Of a DNA stretch of 64,000 bases, positions 17,084 through 25,868 are shown one piece after another. The DNA is taken from contig DATALZ010000016.1 in the NCBI GenBank assembly GCA_036260805.1, positions 56,894-120,893 of the forward strand. Reading direction: 5' to 3'. The DNA comes from Thermocaproicibacter sp036260805 (GTDB lineage Bacteria > Bacillota > Clostridia > Oscillospirales > Acutalibacteraceae). Position numbers and translations under genes: made by a program. Under the pieces are notes generated by a model, which saw only the letters and a program-made list of their open reading frames with translations, was not told where the DNA came from and did not search any database. Each line of letters starts with the position of its first letter. Position 1 is the stretch's first letter.

Positions 17084-19132
17084 CTAAATTTCCATGATAA
17101 TTGGCAGTACCATCGGGCTGCGGCGTGTCCGGTCATACAGCAGACGGGACAATTCATCCTTAATTTTTGTTTTCAATGTTCCCCAGTCGTGGATATTATT
17201 ATCCGCACAGTTTTCCAAAACAGTGCTGACGAGGTTTCTGGCTTCTTCCATCAGCGGTTCTGATTCTCGGACGTAAACAAATCCGCGCGAAACTACATCC
17301 GGCCCTGAAATAATGTGGCCGTCCTGGGCAGATATGGTGCAGACGGCAATAATCAAACCGTCTTCCGCAAGATGTTTACGGTCTCGCAGAACTATGCTGC
17401 CTACGTCACCGACGCCAAGACCGTCAACAAGGATGCGGCCTGCCGGAACCGATGGAAGGCGTTTCATATAATCTTCGTGGAGTTCGACAACATCGCCGAT
17501 ATCGCCAATGAAAACATCCTTTGGATCCTTGCCAAGATCGTAGGCCAGTTTCGCGTTCTTGCGCAGATGCTTCTGCTCGCCGTGAACCGGAATAAAATAT
17601 TTCGGTTTGACGATAGCCTGCAGCAGTTTAAGTTCTTCCTGGCAGGCATGGCCAGAAACGTGAACGTCATACATGGATTCATAGACAACTTCGCAGCCGC
17701 GCTTCATCAGTTCGTCAATGACGTTGCCGATCGTCTTCTCGTTACCCGGAATTGGCCTAGCGGAAATAATGATGAAGTCTCCGGGGCCGACTTCGACTTT
17801 GCGGTGGTCGGCAAAAGCCATTCTTGTTAGGGCGCTCATTGGCTCGCCCTGGCTTCCCGTCGTTACAAGAACAATTTTTTCTTTCGGATAGCGATTTATC
17901 ATATCGATATCAATCAGGACACCTTTCGGTACCTCAAGATATCCCATCTCAACGCCGATGGTCATAACATTTACCATACTGCGCCCGGACAACGCAACCT
18001 TACGGCCATACTTTACCGCACAATTGATGATTTGTTGAACACGGCTCACGTTGGAAGCAAATGTCGCAATAATAATTCTGCTGCTTTCAGCCCGTTTGAA
18101 AAGGCGGTCGAAAGAGTCGTCCACCTTGCTTTCAGACTTCGTATATCCCTCGCGTTCTGCGTTCGTGGAATCGCAGAACATGGCGAGGACGCCTTCCTTG
18201 CCAAGCTGACCAAATCTGCCAAGGTCAATCATTTCCCCCATGGCAGGAGTACAGTCGATTTTGAAGTCACCCGTATGAACGAGTGTTCCGGCCGGTGAAT
18301 GAATCGCAAGTGCAACCGCATCCGGAACAGAATGGTTCACATGGATAAATTCAACATCCATGCATCCGAGACGAATATGGTCACCCGGGCGGACACTGAC
18401 CGCACGGATTTTTCCCTGAAGCCCATGTTCTTTCAGTTTGCTGTCGACAAGAGCAAGTGTAAATTTCGTTCCGTAAATTGGGAAATTAAACTTTTTCAGC
18501 AGATAAGGCAGCGCTCCGATATGGTCTTCGTGCCCATGCGTCAGTACAACGCCCCGAATTTTATCAACATTGCGCTCAACAAATGTAAAATCAGGAATTA
18601 CAAGATCGACGCCAAGCATATCCCCGTCCGGAAATGACATACCGCAGTCCACGATAATCATATCGTCCTGGCATTCAAAAAGGGTGAAATTCTTCCCGAT
18701 CTCATTCAAGCCACCCAGAAAATATGCACGGATTGCCGGTTTTTGGGAATTTTTCCGTCCGCTTTTTCCGGAATGACCGTTTTCCCGCTTTGAGGGGCCC
18801 TGTTTTTGCTTTTCATGCACGGGCTTTTGCACCGGAGCCTTAAGTTCTTCGGACACCGGCTGCGTTTTCAGCGCTGCAGTGTTTTTCTTTGGCTGGCGCT
18901 TTCTGCGAACAGAATGCTGCGGCTGAGCTGCCTTTGTGTCCTGTTTTACCTGACCGTCATCCTTTTGCTCCGGAGCATTGTTCGGACGGTTTTTGGGGCG
19001 CAACTGTTCACCGCGTCGCTTAGGCACTTCCACCTTCTGGTAAAGACTGGGGCGCACTTCGCCCCCCGCCTCAGACTGCGGCTTTGCCATGCTGTCGCGT
19101 TCCGCTGAAATATTTTGTTTTTTTTCTGTCAC
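17084..19132 (-). CDS. rnjA: Ribonuclease J with a long basic N-terminal extension
   Basis: An RNase with 5'-3' exonuclease and endonuclease activity, central to mRNA turnover in Firmicutes. Metallo-beta-lactamase core: HGHEDH (H199, H201, D203, H204), then the beta-CASP domain and the C-terminal dimerisation domain. The GTG start at 19132 is chosen because GGAGG lies eight bases upstream; the longer open frame to 19201 has none. The first 130 or so residues are not part of the fold: they are rich in Lys, Arg, Gln and Pro and look disordered, whereas B. subtilis RNase J1 starts directly with the core. It heads the run rnjA-gdpP-rplI-dnaB. Confidence 0.93.
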   Translation of the reverse strand: MTEKKQNISAERDSMAKPQSEAGGEVRPSLYQKVEVPKRRGEQLRPKNRPNNAPEQKDDGQVKQDTKAAQPQHSVRRKRQPKKNTAALKTQPVSEELKAPVQKPVHEKQKQGPSKRENGHSGKSGRKNSQKPAIRAYFLGGLNEIGKNFTLFECQDDMIIVDCGMSFPDGDMLGVDLVIPDFTFVERNVDKIRGVVLTHGHEDHIGALPYLLKKFNFPIYGTKFTLALVDSKLKEHGLQGKIRAVSVRPGDHIRLGCMDVEFIHVNHSVPDAVALAIHSPAGTLVHTGDFKIDCTPAMGEMIDLGRFGQLGKEGVLAMFCDSTNAEREGYTKSESKVDDSFDRLFKRAESSRIIIATFASNVSRVQQIINCAVKYGRKVALSGRSMVNVMTIGVEMGYLEVPKGVLIDIDMINRYPKEKIVLVTTGSQGEPMSALTRMAFADHRKVEVGPGDFIIISARPIPGNEKTIGNVIDELMKRGCEVVYESMYDVHVSGHACQEELKLLQAIVKPKYFIPVHGEQKHLRKNAKLAYDLGKDPKDVFIGDIGDVVELHEDYMKRLPSVPAGRILVDGLGVGDVGSIVLRDRKHLAEDGLIIAVCTISAQDGHIISGPDVVSRGFVYVRESEPLMEEARNLVSTVLENCADNNIHDWGTLKTKIKDELSRLLYDRTRRSPMVLPIIMEI

Positions 19133-19290
19133 AAAATGACCTCCATTGTAAATTAGGCAATACCAATTTTTCCGAAGGCAAACGGGCCAACGGATGGGCA
19201 TACCATTTTATAATAATACTTTTTGCGCATAATCCGCACAAAACGTAAACTGCCAAAATAAATTTCCACTCGGTAAGCCGAGGAGTATTT

Positions 19291-19361
19291 GCAATACCAC
19301 TCTACGGGTGCAAAATCAGGTATCGCCGCAGACGGCGGTTATTGCACCCCGGTTCATAATA
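19291..19361 (-). repeat. Structured intergenic element, copy B
   Basis: Starts GCAATACC and ends TTATTGCACCCCGGTTCATAAT. It contains a compact hairpin CGCCG-CAGA-CGGCG and, outside it, GGGTGCAA pairing with TTGCACCC (8 bp). GCAATA could instead pair with TATTGC. By eye most positions match copy A at 9174. It lies about 160 bases upstream of rnjA, in the same orientation to its gene as copy A is to the liaF-like gene. Confidence 0.55.
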
Positions 19362-19511
19362 AATTTTGTAAACCGGACACAAATATATGATCCATTTTAC
19401 TCTGAATAAGATTTTATGTCAAGATGGGAATGAACCTCTATGGCAATAGTATTGCCACATGTGACCTGCATAAACATCAATTGCCAGGCCATAAAGAGAA
19501 AAAACGTATAA

Positions 19512-19540
19512 TTGTTTTAAAAAGAAAGACATGCTATAAT
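19512..19540 (+). promoter_or_regulatory. Sigma-A promoter of rnhA
   Basis: TTGTTT (19512-19517) and a consensus TATAAT (19535-19540) are separated by 17 bp, about 33 bp before the rnhA start. Confidence 0.85.
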
Positions 19541-19572
19541 ATTTATTATACATCGGTTTACCGGAGGACAGT

Positions 19573-20019
19573 ATGAAAAGAGTAGAGATATTTACAGACG
19601 GTGCCTGCAGTGGGAATCCCGGCCCCGGCGGCTGGGGCGCAATTCTTCGTTATAACGGCAGAGAGAAAAAAATCAGCGGCGGCGCGCCGGATACAACCAA
19701 TAACCGCATGGAGCTGTCCGGCGTAATTGAAGCGCTGAAACAGCTGAAAGAACCCTGTGACGTTGTGCTGACAAGCGATTCCAAATATGTCTGCGACGGC
19801 ATCGGCAAAGGTTGGGCTGAAAACTGGCGGAAAAACGGATGGAGAAAGTCAGACAAGAAACCGGCACTTAACAGTGACCTTTGGGAAACTCTGCTGGAAC
19901 TGCTTAAAGTCCACCACGTTACAATCAAATGGATTAAAGGGCACGCCGGCTATCCCGAAAATGAGTGCTGCGACCGGTTAGCTGTAGCAGAATCTCAAAA
20001 ATACAAAAGTAATATCTGA
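19573..20019 (+). CDS. rnhA: Ribonuclease HI
   Basis: Cleaves the RNA strand of RNA-DNA hybrids, clearing primers and R-loops. The 148 residues match the E. coli type: catalytic D9 (TDGACSGNPGPGGWG), E47 (NNRMEL), D69 (SDSKYV) and D134, with H124 in the flexible loop; the basic handle helix (WRKNGWRKSDKK) is present. CCGGAGGA lies about five bases before the ATG. It is monocistronic, with its own promoter and terminator. Confidence 0.97.
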   Translation: MKRVEIFTDGACSGNPGPGGWGAILRYNGREKKISGGAPDTTNNRMELSGVIEALKQLKEPCDVVLTSDSKYVCDGIGKGWAENWRKNGWRKSDKKPALNSDLWETLLELLKVHHVTIKWIKGHAGYPENECCDRLAVAESQKYKSNI

Positions 20020-20023
20020 TTAT

Positions 20024-20066
20024 AAAAAAACAGTTTCCGTTGTTAGAAACACGGAAACTGTTTTTC
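20024..20066. terminator. Bidirectional terminator between rnhA and the membrane-protein gene
   Basis: AACAGTTTCCGT (20029-20040) pairs perfectly with ACGGAAACTGTT (20051-20062). The plus strand continues TTTTTCTT and the minus strand has seven T residues, so it serves both convergent genes. Confidence 0.92.
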
Positions 20067-20112
20067 TTATGAACCGGGGTACAATCTAAATCCACACTAT
20101 TTATTAGAGGCT

Positions 20113-20478
20113 TTACTTATGTGTCAATAAAGGATAGCATCTGGCAAGAATGGATTTTGCCAGAATGGCTGCTCCAAAAATGATAACTGCTGTTTTGGGA
20201 TTGCTGATCACAGGCAGTTTCCACTGAAAAGCCTGTGCTAAAAAAGTGATCATTGCGATTGTTCCGAAAAGATATCCAAGAATCGTCAACGGGTGAGCCG
20301 GTGCAGCTGAAATAAACTTGCCTACGCTTATCGTGCAAAACAGCATTAATATGATTCCAAAAACAAGGATCGAAGACCTTGTATCCTTGACCAGTAAGAA
20401 CTTTCGACCCGTCAGCCCGAAAAACTCCATCAACAAAATCAATACTGTTTCAACGAACAATATCGATAAATTTTTCAT
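20113..20478 (-). CDS. Small four-helix membrane protein of unknown function
   Basis: 121 residues with four predicted transmembrane segments (about 5-20, 35-55, 62-84 and 92-112) and short polar loops; no catalytic motif is visible and I do not recognise the family. It starts one base after the radical SAM stop, so the two are surely cotranscribed and probably coupled. The context (TetR regulator, radical SAM enzyme, this protein) suggests a cassette with a membrane-located role. Confidence 0.7.
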   Translation of the reverse strand: MKNLSILFVETVLILLMEFFGLTGRKFLLVKDTRSSILVFGIILMLFCTISVGKFISAAPAHPLTILGYLFGTIAMITFLAQAFQWKLPVISNPKTAVIIFGAAILAKSILARCYPLLTHK

Positions 20479-20479
20479 C

Positions 20480-21565
20480 TTAATTGTCTCCTATACGCAA
20501 GCTCTTCATTTCACTTTGCCTTTCAAACAGAGCACAGCCGCCATTATGCGGAATATTTGCAAGCCCCTTTTCCCTCAGTTTATGAAACAAAGGTGAATGA
20601 ATCGCTTCAGAAAGGGAATGGTCTTTCAGATTAATATCGGAAAAAGGTGAAAATGGACAGGGTTCCGCACCACCCCGTGCATTAATATGGAAAAATCCCC
20701 TGCCGCCGGCAAGACAACCACCAATGTTTTTCTCATCACCCGGGAAACTAAGAAAAAGAATTTCTTCAAACTGGCTTCGAAGTTCTTCCTGACGATTAGC
20801 AAGAAAATCACGGTCATCGTCATCCGGCGCAAGTTTTTCCGTACCCGGGACTGCCGGCACGTATTCCACATAAAAAACGAGTTTACAACCTTTTTTTCTC
20901 AGTAAATCAATAAAATCATCACTTGTAACCTGCTTCAAATTCTGTTTTGTAACCGTTACAGATGCCCCGTAGAAAATGCCTTTCTCCTGAAGTTGACCCA
21001 TAACATCCTGCAAAAGGTTATATGTGCCCTCTCCGCGGCGTGAATCTGTTGTTTCTTTGTTCCCCTCAATGCTCAAAACAGGTATTAAATTTCTGCTTTG
21101 ATGAAATAGATCGAGGTAAGTCGTATCCAGCAAAGTTCCGTTCGTAAAGATTGGAAATATCATATTCGTGATTTTCGCGGCAGATTCCAGAATATCCCGC
21201 CTAACTAACGGTTCACCCCCTGCCAAAAGGACAAAAGAAACGCCTAAGTCCAGTGCTTCGTGAAAGATTTGCATCCAACGCTCGACAGAAAGTTCCTGAG
21301 CCGCCGCTTCGTCACAGCAGGAATGGTTTGCACGAGCATAACACCCGGCGCAATGTAAGTTGCATTGTGAAGCAATGCTTGCAATCAGAAAAGGTGGGAT
21401 ATGATGGCCTGCTTTTTCCTGCCGGCTTCGTAACTCAGACGCTTTTTTCTGCTGCCGGAGCATCTGGAGCAAGAAAGTACTTTCCAAAGGATTTGAAAAG
21501 GTATTTTTCAATGCGCTGCGTATGATGCTTTCAATCGATTTGTTCATGTATTCAGTCAGGTCCAT
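20480..21565 (-). CDS. Radical SAM protein with SPASM-like C-terminus
   Basis: 361 residues. The radical SAM cluster motif CNLHCAGC gives C68, C72 and C75, and the AGGEPL box (115-120) binds SAM. The C-terminal part has CLAGG...AEPCPFSPF and a final GGCALF cysteine, a SPASM-like auxiliary cluster pattern. The N-terminal 60 residues form a helical extension. The family is the common Firmicute 'radical SAM protein' near TetR regulators, whose substrate is unknown; its similarity to peptide-maturing enzymes is only at domain level, and no precursor peptide gene is visible nearby. AAAGG lies about ten bases before the ATG. Confidence 0.85.
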   Translation of the reverse strand: MDLTEYMNKSIESIIRSALKNTFSNPLESTFLLQMLRQQKKASELRSRQEKAGHHIPPFLIASIASQCNLHCAGCYARANHSCCDEAAAQELSVERWMQIFHEALDLGVSFVLLAGGEPLVRRDILESAAKITNMIFPIFTNGTLLDTTYLDLFHQSRNLIPVLSIEGNKETTDSRRGEGTYNLLQDVMGQLQEKGIFYGASVTVTKQNLKQVTSDDFIDLLRKKGCKLVFYVEYVPAVPGTEKLAPDDDDRDFLANRQEELRSQFEEILFLSFPGDEKNIGGCLAGGRGFFHINARGGAEPCPFSPFSDINLKDHSLSEAIHSPLFHKLREKGLANIPHNGGCALFERQSEMKSLRIGDN

Positions 21566-21729
21566 AATTATGTCATCCTTTCGATGAAAATATGAAGGTG
21601 AAAAATCATAGATTTAATTATAAAAAGCAAGGCCTATAGCGTTTTACTTTTAAATGGCAAAGATTCTTAACCTTAAAAACGCATTCGGCATTATTAATTT
21701 TCAACTAATATCCTGAAATTCAAACTGCT

Positions 21730-22290
21730 TTAGTCATTTGGTAAAAAGTAATCCAGCTGCAGGTCAAATAACCTTTTTCTGTCATCCTGCTTCATCAGAT
21801 CCATACCGGAATATTTACAAAATTCGTCTGCCCTGTAAAATACAAGTTGCAAAAATGAAATCATTTCATATGCAATCACCCTGCATTCCATCTCATCCTT
21901 CTCACCATGAAAATGTTCCCGAATGTCCGGCAGCAGATAAAATGGTGCTTCAATCTTTCCGTTCAATAAAATCTGTGGAACAAAAAGTTTTGAGAACTTC
22001 CGAAACCGTACGACAACTTCACAGATTTCCCAAAGTGCTGCGCGTAGCCTTTCTTTCGGCGATTTTGTTTTATCAGGGGATTTAAGCCGTTCTGCAGAGA
22101 AAGAAATGATCTCCCCAACCGCCTCAGTCAGCAAATTATCCTTGGATCGAAAGTAATAATTAATCATTGCGGCATTTACGCCGGCCTCTTCCGCAATAGC
22201 CCGTGATGTGATTCTCTCCGGTGAATCTGACTTTTCCAATAAACTCTGTGCAGCAGCAACCAGTTTCCTTTTATTTTCTTCCTGTTCCAT
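21730..22290 (-). CDS. TetR/AcrR-family transcriptional regulator
   Basis: 186 residues with an N-terminal helix-turn-helix (about 20-60: ITSRAIAEEAGVNAAMINYYFRSKDNLL) typical of TetR proteins and a helical ligand-binding C-terminus with no diagnostic motif. AGGAAAG precedes the ATG. A tandem palindromic operator (22308-22334) lies just upstream, suggesting autoregulation. The radical SAM and membrane-protein genes follow on the same strand after 164 bp and are the likely targets. Confidence 0.88.
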   Translation of the reverse strand: MEQEENKRKLVAAAQSLLEKSDSPERITSRAIAEEAGVNAAMINYYFRSKDNLLTEAVGEIISFSAERLKSPDKTKSPKERLRAALWEICEVVVRFRKFSKLFVPQILLNGKIEAPFYLLPDIREHFHGEKDEMECRVIAYEMISFLQLVFYRADEFCKYSGMDLMKQDDRKRLFDLQLDYFLPND

Positions 22291-22307
22291 AATATCTTTC
22301 CTATCTA

Positions 22308-22334
22308 TTAAACATGTTTAATACATGTTTAATA
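22308..22334 (-). promoter_or_regulatory. Putative TetR operator
   Basis: TTAAACATGTTTAA (22308-22321) is a perfect 14-bp palindrome, and the unit ACATGTTTAAT is repeated at 22312-22322 and 22324-22334. It lies 18 bases upstream of the tetR start. Such overlapping half-sites often bind two dimers. Confidence 0.65.
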
Positions 22335-22357
22335 TAAACCTAAAATGATCTCAAGTC

Positions 22358-22425
22358 AAGTAAAAAAAAGAACCAGAGCATTTTACCCCGGTTCAATAAA
22401 AAAGAGCAGTCCAAGCTGCTCCTTG
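22358..22425 (-). terminator. Two successive terminators after the NYN gene
   Basis: On the minus strand GAGCAG...CTGCTC (22405-22422 region) is followed by six T. It is then followed by a second hairpin, GAACCGGGG...CTCTGGTTC, with eight T. The second hairpin uses the GAACCGGGGT motif also seen at the ends of elements A-C. Confidence 0.8.
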
Positions 22426-22432
22426 CAATCTG

Positions 22433-23182
22433 TTATCTTTCGTGTTCTTTTTCTTTTACATACATCAGGCTCACGTGGCCATCTTTACCGCGGACCGCTC
22501 GAATATCAAAAATCTTAAGGGATTTTATAAATGGCGTTAATTTTCGGAAACCATAGTTTCTGACATCAAAATCCGGGTAACGCTTCGTAAGGATATTCCC
22601 AATATCGCCAAGCGACGCCCAACCTTCATCATCTGAGGTTTCTTCCACAATTGTGAGAACCGTATTCCTTACGGCATCCAGAGAGGTATGGTCCAACCCG
22701 GAAATGGGCTGAGTTTTGGTAATAACACGATTTTCTACAATATTATCCTGTGCAAGAATTTCTAGATACTTAAATTTATCGCACGCCACAATAAAAGGAT
22801 TCGGTGTTTTCTTTTCTCCCATACCTACAACAAACTTGCCGGATTCGCGAAGGCGCGAAGCCAGACGCGTAAAATCGCTGTCGCTGGACACAATGCAAAA
22901 GCCGTCTATATTTCCAGAGTATAAAATGTCCATTGCATCGATGATCATAGCGGAATCCGTTGCATTTTTTCCGGTTGTATAACTATACTGTTGAATTGGC
23001 GTAATGGAATTATCCAGCAGAACATTTTTCCAGGAAACCATGGCGGGTTTTGTCCAGTCGCCGTAAATACGCTTTATGGTAGCTACTCCATCATTGGAGA
23101 TTTCATCCAATATGAATTTAATGTATTTTTCCGATACATTTTCAGCATCAATCAGTACAGCAAAACGTTTTTCATCTGCCAT
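22433..23182 (-). CDS. NYN-domain nuclease-like protein with OST-HTH/LOTUS domain
   Basis: 249 residues. The N-terminal 140 form a LabA-type NYN (PIN-like) domain with the acidic residues D12 (LIDAEN), D76 and D82 (TDSAMIIDAMD) and D101/D103 (SSDSDF), the pattern of a metal-dependent RNase. Residues about 165-240 form an OST-HTH (LOTUS) domain (WASLGDIGNILTKRYPDF...YGFRKLTPFIKSL), which in other proteins binds RNA. The combination is known in bacteria but its target is not. It lies 24 bp downstream of the capD-like gene and is probably cotranscribed. Confidence 0.85.
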   Translation of the reverse strand: MADEKRFAVLIDAENVSEKYIKFILDEISNDGVATIKRIYGDWTKPAMVSWKNVLLDNSITPIQQYSYTTGKNATDSAMIIDAMDILYSGNIDGFCIVSSDSDFTRLASRLRESGKFVVGMGEKKTPNPFIVACDKFKYLEILAQDNIVENRVITKTQPISGLDHTSLDAVRNTVLTIVEETSDDEGWASLGDIGNILTKRYPDFDVRNYGFRKLTPFIKSLKIFDIRAVRGKDGHVSLMYVKEKEHER

Positions 23183-23206
23183 TACAGCACCTTCTTTTCG
23201 CCCGGT

Positions 23207-25123
23207 TCACTGCGCAAGCAAATCGGTCTTTTCAGCATGACCCGTATAGGTAGGAACCAGATGATGAACAATTTCAAGCATACCTATATTGTCGACACCG
23301 GCTACTTTACGGAGAGCCTCAATATCGTTCAAAAATGTAGCTTCATTAAACGGGATTGGATTTCCGATGTAAATCAGTTCGTGAGACGTTTTGTGACAGC
23401 CGCCTTCACTATCCAAAAGCAGTTCTTCATACAGCTTTTCTCCCGGACGAAGACCGGTGTACTTAATCTGGATATCAACGTCCGGTTCATAGCCGGAAAG
23501 ACGAATCAAGTTACGAGCAAGATCAACGATCTTGACCGGCTCGCCCATATCCAAGACAAAAATTTCGCCGCCTTTTGCCATGCCGCCGGCCTGAATCACC
23601 AGACGCGCCGCTTCTGGAATGGTCATAAAATAGCGCACAATATCCGGGTGTGTTACAGTAACAGGCCCGCCTTCGGCAATCTGCTGTTTAAACAGCGGAA
23701 TTACACTGCCATTGCTTCCAAGAACATTGCCAAAACGTACAGCAACAAAACCAGTTTTGCTGTGGCGGCTGTAGTACTGCACAATCAATTCGCAAATGCG
23801 TTTTGTCGCGCCCATAATATTTGTAGGGTTTACCGCCTTATCCGTGGAAATTAAAACCATGCGTTTCACATGGAATTTATCGCACGCCTGTGCTACATTC
23901 AATGTTCCGAATACATTATTCTTTACCGCTTCACCAGGGCTTAATTCCATCAACGGCACATGTTTATGAGCAGCCGCATGGAATACAACATCCGGCTGGA
24001 AGCAACCGAAAACATGGTCAATGCGTGCTCTGTCGCGCACAGAACCGATAATGACTTCCATGTCCAGATTTGGGAAACGGCGATGAAGCTCATTCTGCAG
24101 CTCGTACGCATTGTTTTCGTAAATATCAAAAACAATTAGTTTTTTAGGGTGGAAGCAGGCAATCTGACGGCAAAGTTCACTGCCGATGGATCCGCCGCCG
24201 CCGGTAACGATAATTGTCTTATTTTCAAGATATCCGCTGATTTCATCGACATTCAGCTTGATTTCGTCCCTGCCGAGCAAATCCAGAATGCTGACATCAC
24301 GTACCTTAAGCGGATCGGTATTGCCTTCCAGCATTTCATATAATGCTGGAATGGTTTTCAGTTTGCATTCGGTTTTGGAGCAAATATTGATGATTTCTCG
24401 TTTATCCGACTGTTTTGCAGTTGCAATGGCAAGTATAATTTCATCAATATGATAACGAGCGGCAATCTTCGGAATGCTCTCTCTGCCGCCGGCAACCTTT
24501 ACCCCATGGATCCGTGTGCCGCGCTTTTTCTTATCGTCATCAATTGCCACAACCGGAATGCCCTTCGATTGCGGAGCATTTTTCATATCCTTGATAACCA
24601 TGGAGCCCATTTCGCCGGCGCCAACGACCATTACTCGGTTCGACTCATCGTCCGGACCGTGATTAATCATGCGTTTGCGTTTCAGTCTGCGGGCAAATCG
24701 AATGCTGAAGCGGGAACCACCTATCAGGAAAACAGTTAAAACCCATCCCATTACATAAACAGGAATAGGAAAGCGCTGAATATTTAATCCATATGAGCCG
24801 ACTAATATATTTGGAAATACTGTATAGCCGCAAATTGTTACAATAAGACACGCTGTTGTGGTACCGTAGAAAATTTGAAGCAATTCATCCAAACTTGCAA
24901 ATTCCCACATTGTGCTGTAAAAACGAAACAATGCAAACACGGCAAGGCAAATCAGTGTTATCCATGGAATGCTTATTTTGAACGAATCAATGTAATAAAA
25001 CGGAATACCTCTGTCAGGTAAAAAACGAAATACAAATGCCAGCAAATAGCTGAAAAAGATGCAAACCGCATCAATAATAACCTGAGGGACCAAGTTTCTT
25101 ATACTGTTTTTTTTGCTTATCAT
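23207..25123 (-). CDS. FlaA1/CapD-type nucleoside-diphosphate-sugar epimerase/dehydratase
   Basis: 638 residues. Four transmembrane helices occupy about 10-130. A first Rossmann-like nucleotide-binding domain (VMVVGAGEMGSMV) follows, then a SDR domain with TGGGGSIGSELC for NAD(P) and the STDKAVNPTNIMGATKR active-site segment, where methionine replaces the usual tyrosine as in the CapD family. Such proteins make amino sugars for surface polysaccharides and glycoproteins. The ATG at 25123 with GGAG nine bases upstream is preferred to a longer frame. There is no polysaccharide cluster around it; the NYN gene is its only partner. Confidence 0.92.
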   Translation of the reverse strand: MISKKNSIRNLVPQVIIDAVCIFFSYLLAFVFRFLPDRGIPFYYIDSFKISIPWITLICLAVFALFRFYSTMWEFASLDELLQIFYGTTTACLIVTICGYTVFPNILVGSYGLNIQRFPIPVYVMGWVLTVFLIGGSRFSIRFARRLKRKRMINHGPDDESNRVMVVGAGEMGSMVIKDMKNAPQSKGIPVVAIDDDKKKRGTRIHGVKVAGGRESIPKIAARYHIDEIILAIATAKQSDKREIINICSKTECKLKTIPALYEMLEGNTDPLKVRDVSILDLLGRDEIKLNVDEISGYLENKTIIVTGGGGSIGSELCRQIACFHPKKLIVFDIYENNAYELQNELHRRFPNLDMEVIIGSVRDRARIDHVFGCFQPDVVFHAAAHKHVPLMELSPGEAVKNNVFGTLNVAQACDKFHVKRMVLISTDKAVNPTNIMGATKRICELIVQYYSRHSKTGFVAVRFGNVLGSNGSVIPLFKQQIAEGGPVTVTHPDIVRYFMTIPEAARLVIQAGGMAKGGEIFVLDMGEPVKIVDLARNLIRLSGYEPDVDIQIKYTGLRPGEKLYEELLLDSEGGCHKTSHELIYIGNPIPFNEATFLNDIEALRKVAGVDNIGMLEIVHHLVPTYTGHAEKTDLLAQ

Positions 25124-25146
25124 AAAATTACTCCAATTCGCTTCAA

Positions 25147-25188
25147 TACTAACCGAATTAGTATAGCACAAATCAGGAACAAAATAAA
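25147..25188 (-). promoter_or_regulatory. Promoter of the capD-like gene with overlapping dyad
   Basis: Extended -10 TGC-TATACT (TATACT at 25160-25165) with TTTATT 17 bp upstream (25183-25188). A perfect inverted repeat TACTAA-N5-TTAGTA (25147-25163) overlaps the -10 and start region, so it is either an operator or a leader hairpin. Confidence 0.6.
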
Positions 25189-25237
25189 CACCATTTTTCT
25201 TGTTATTAAGTCGATTTTCTCATAGATATTGCAATTT

Positions 25238-25858
25238 TTATCGTTTTGTTTGGATGATATTAACAATTCTAAGCGGAGGACCTTCCATTACATAAGTAAT
25301 ATCTGCCATTGTACGCATCTCTTCAGCGTCGTGCGTCACAAAAATTACAAGCGCGTTCCCTGTTTCCTCTTTTACTAGGTTCTGTACATTCCATTTTATT
25401 TTATCGTCCAGACGCTGGAACGGTTCATCATGCAAGAACAAATCTCCGCCGTAGGCCAAAGAGCGGGCGATTGCAACTCTCCGGCTCATTCCGCCGCTGA
25501 GTTGATCCGGTCTTTTCTCCGTCTCGCCTTTCAAGCCCATTTTACAAAGCCAATTCTGAGCCTCCATGAAACCTTTTTCCCGATTCTCTAATACCGCCGC
25601 AACGTTTTCTTTGGCGGTAAGCCATGGCAGAAGCCTGTCTTCCTGAAAGATACAGGAAATTTTGATGCCTTCATTTCCTGTGATCTTACCTTGATCTACT
25701 TTTGTAAGCCCGGCGATACAATTCAGAAGAGTAGTCTTTCCGCAGCCGGAAGGGCCGAACAGACAGACCACTCCCTTCTCCGGAAAATCCATAGAAAAAT
25801 TATCCAAAACTATTTTATCACCGTAATATTTAAAGGCATTTTGAACCTGAAGTTTCAT
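25238..25858 (-). CDS. ABC transporter ATP-binding protein (nitrate/taurine/thiamine-precursor type)
   Basis: 206 residues with Walker A GPSGCGKTT, Q-loop FQEDRLLPW, signature LSGGMSRR, Walker B DLFLHDEP and the switch histidine in VTHDAEE. The Q-loop with RLLPW is typical of the SsuB/TauB/ThiZ subfamily. The start at 25858 has GGAGG five bases upstream. It powers the permease encoded ten bases upstream. Confidence 0.92.
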   Translation of the reverse strand: MKLQVQNAFKYYGDKIVLDNFSMDFPEKGVVCLFGPSGCGKTTLLNCIAGLTKVDQGKITGNEGIKISCIFQEDRLLPWLTAKENVAAVLENREKGFMEAQNWLCKMGLKGETEKRPDQLSGGMSRRVAIARSLAYGGDLFLHDEPFQRLDDKIKWNVQNLVKEETGNALVIFVTHDAEEMRTMADITYVMEGPPLRIVNIIQTKR

Positions 25859-25868
25859 ATATCCTCCG

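Larger units (their letters stand above)
19133..19572. other. Divergent control region between rnjA and rnhA
   Basis: No gene is seen in these 440 bases. They hold element B (19291-19361), a perfect dyad GGCAATA-G-TATTGCC at 19442-19456, the rnhA promoter at 19512-19540, and presumably the rnjA promoter. On the minus strand the best -10 for rnjA is TATTAT at 19356-19361 with a poor -35, which would make element B part of the rnjA leader. Confidence 0.6.

Noticed and set aside
20480..21565. A RiPP biosynthesis cluster around the radical SAM gene
   Set aside because: No precursor-peptide frame, protease or dedicated exporter is visible nearby; the neighbours are a regulator and a small membrane protein only.
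22380..22402. The GAACCGGGGT motif near 22385 as a further copy of the A/B element
   Set aside because: Here it forms one arm of a plain terminator hairpin with a T-run; the rest of the element is absent.
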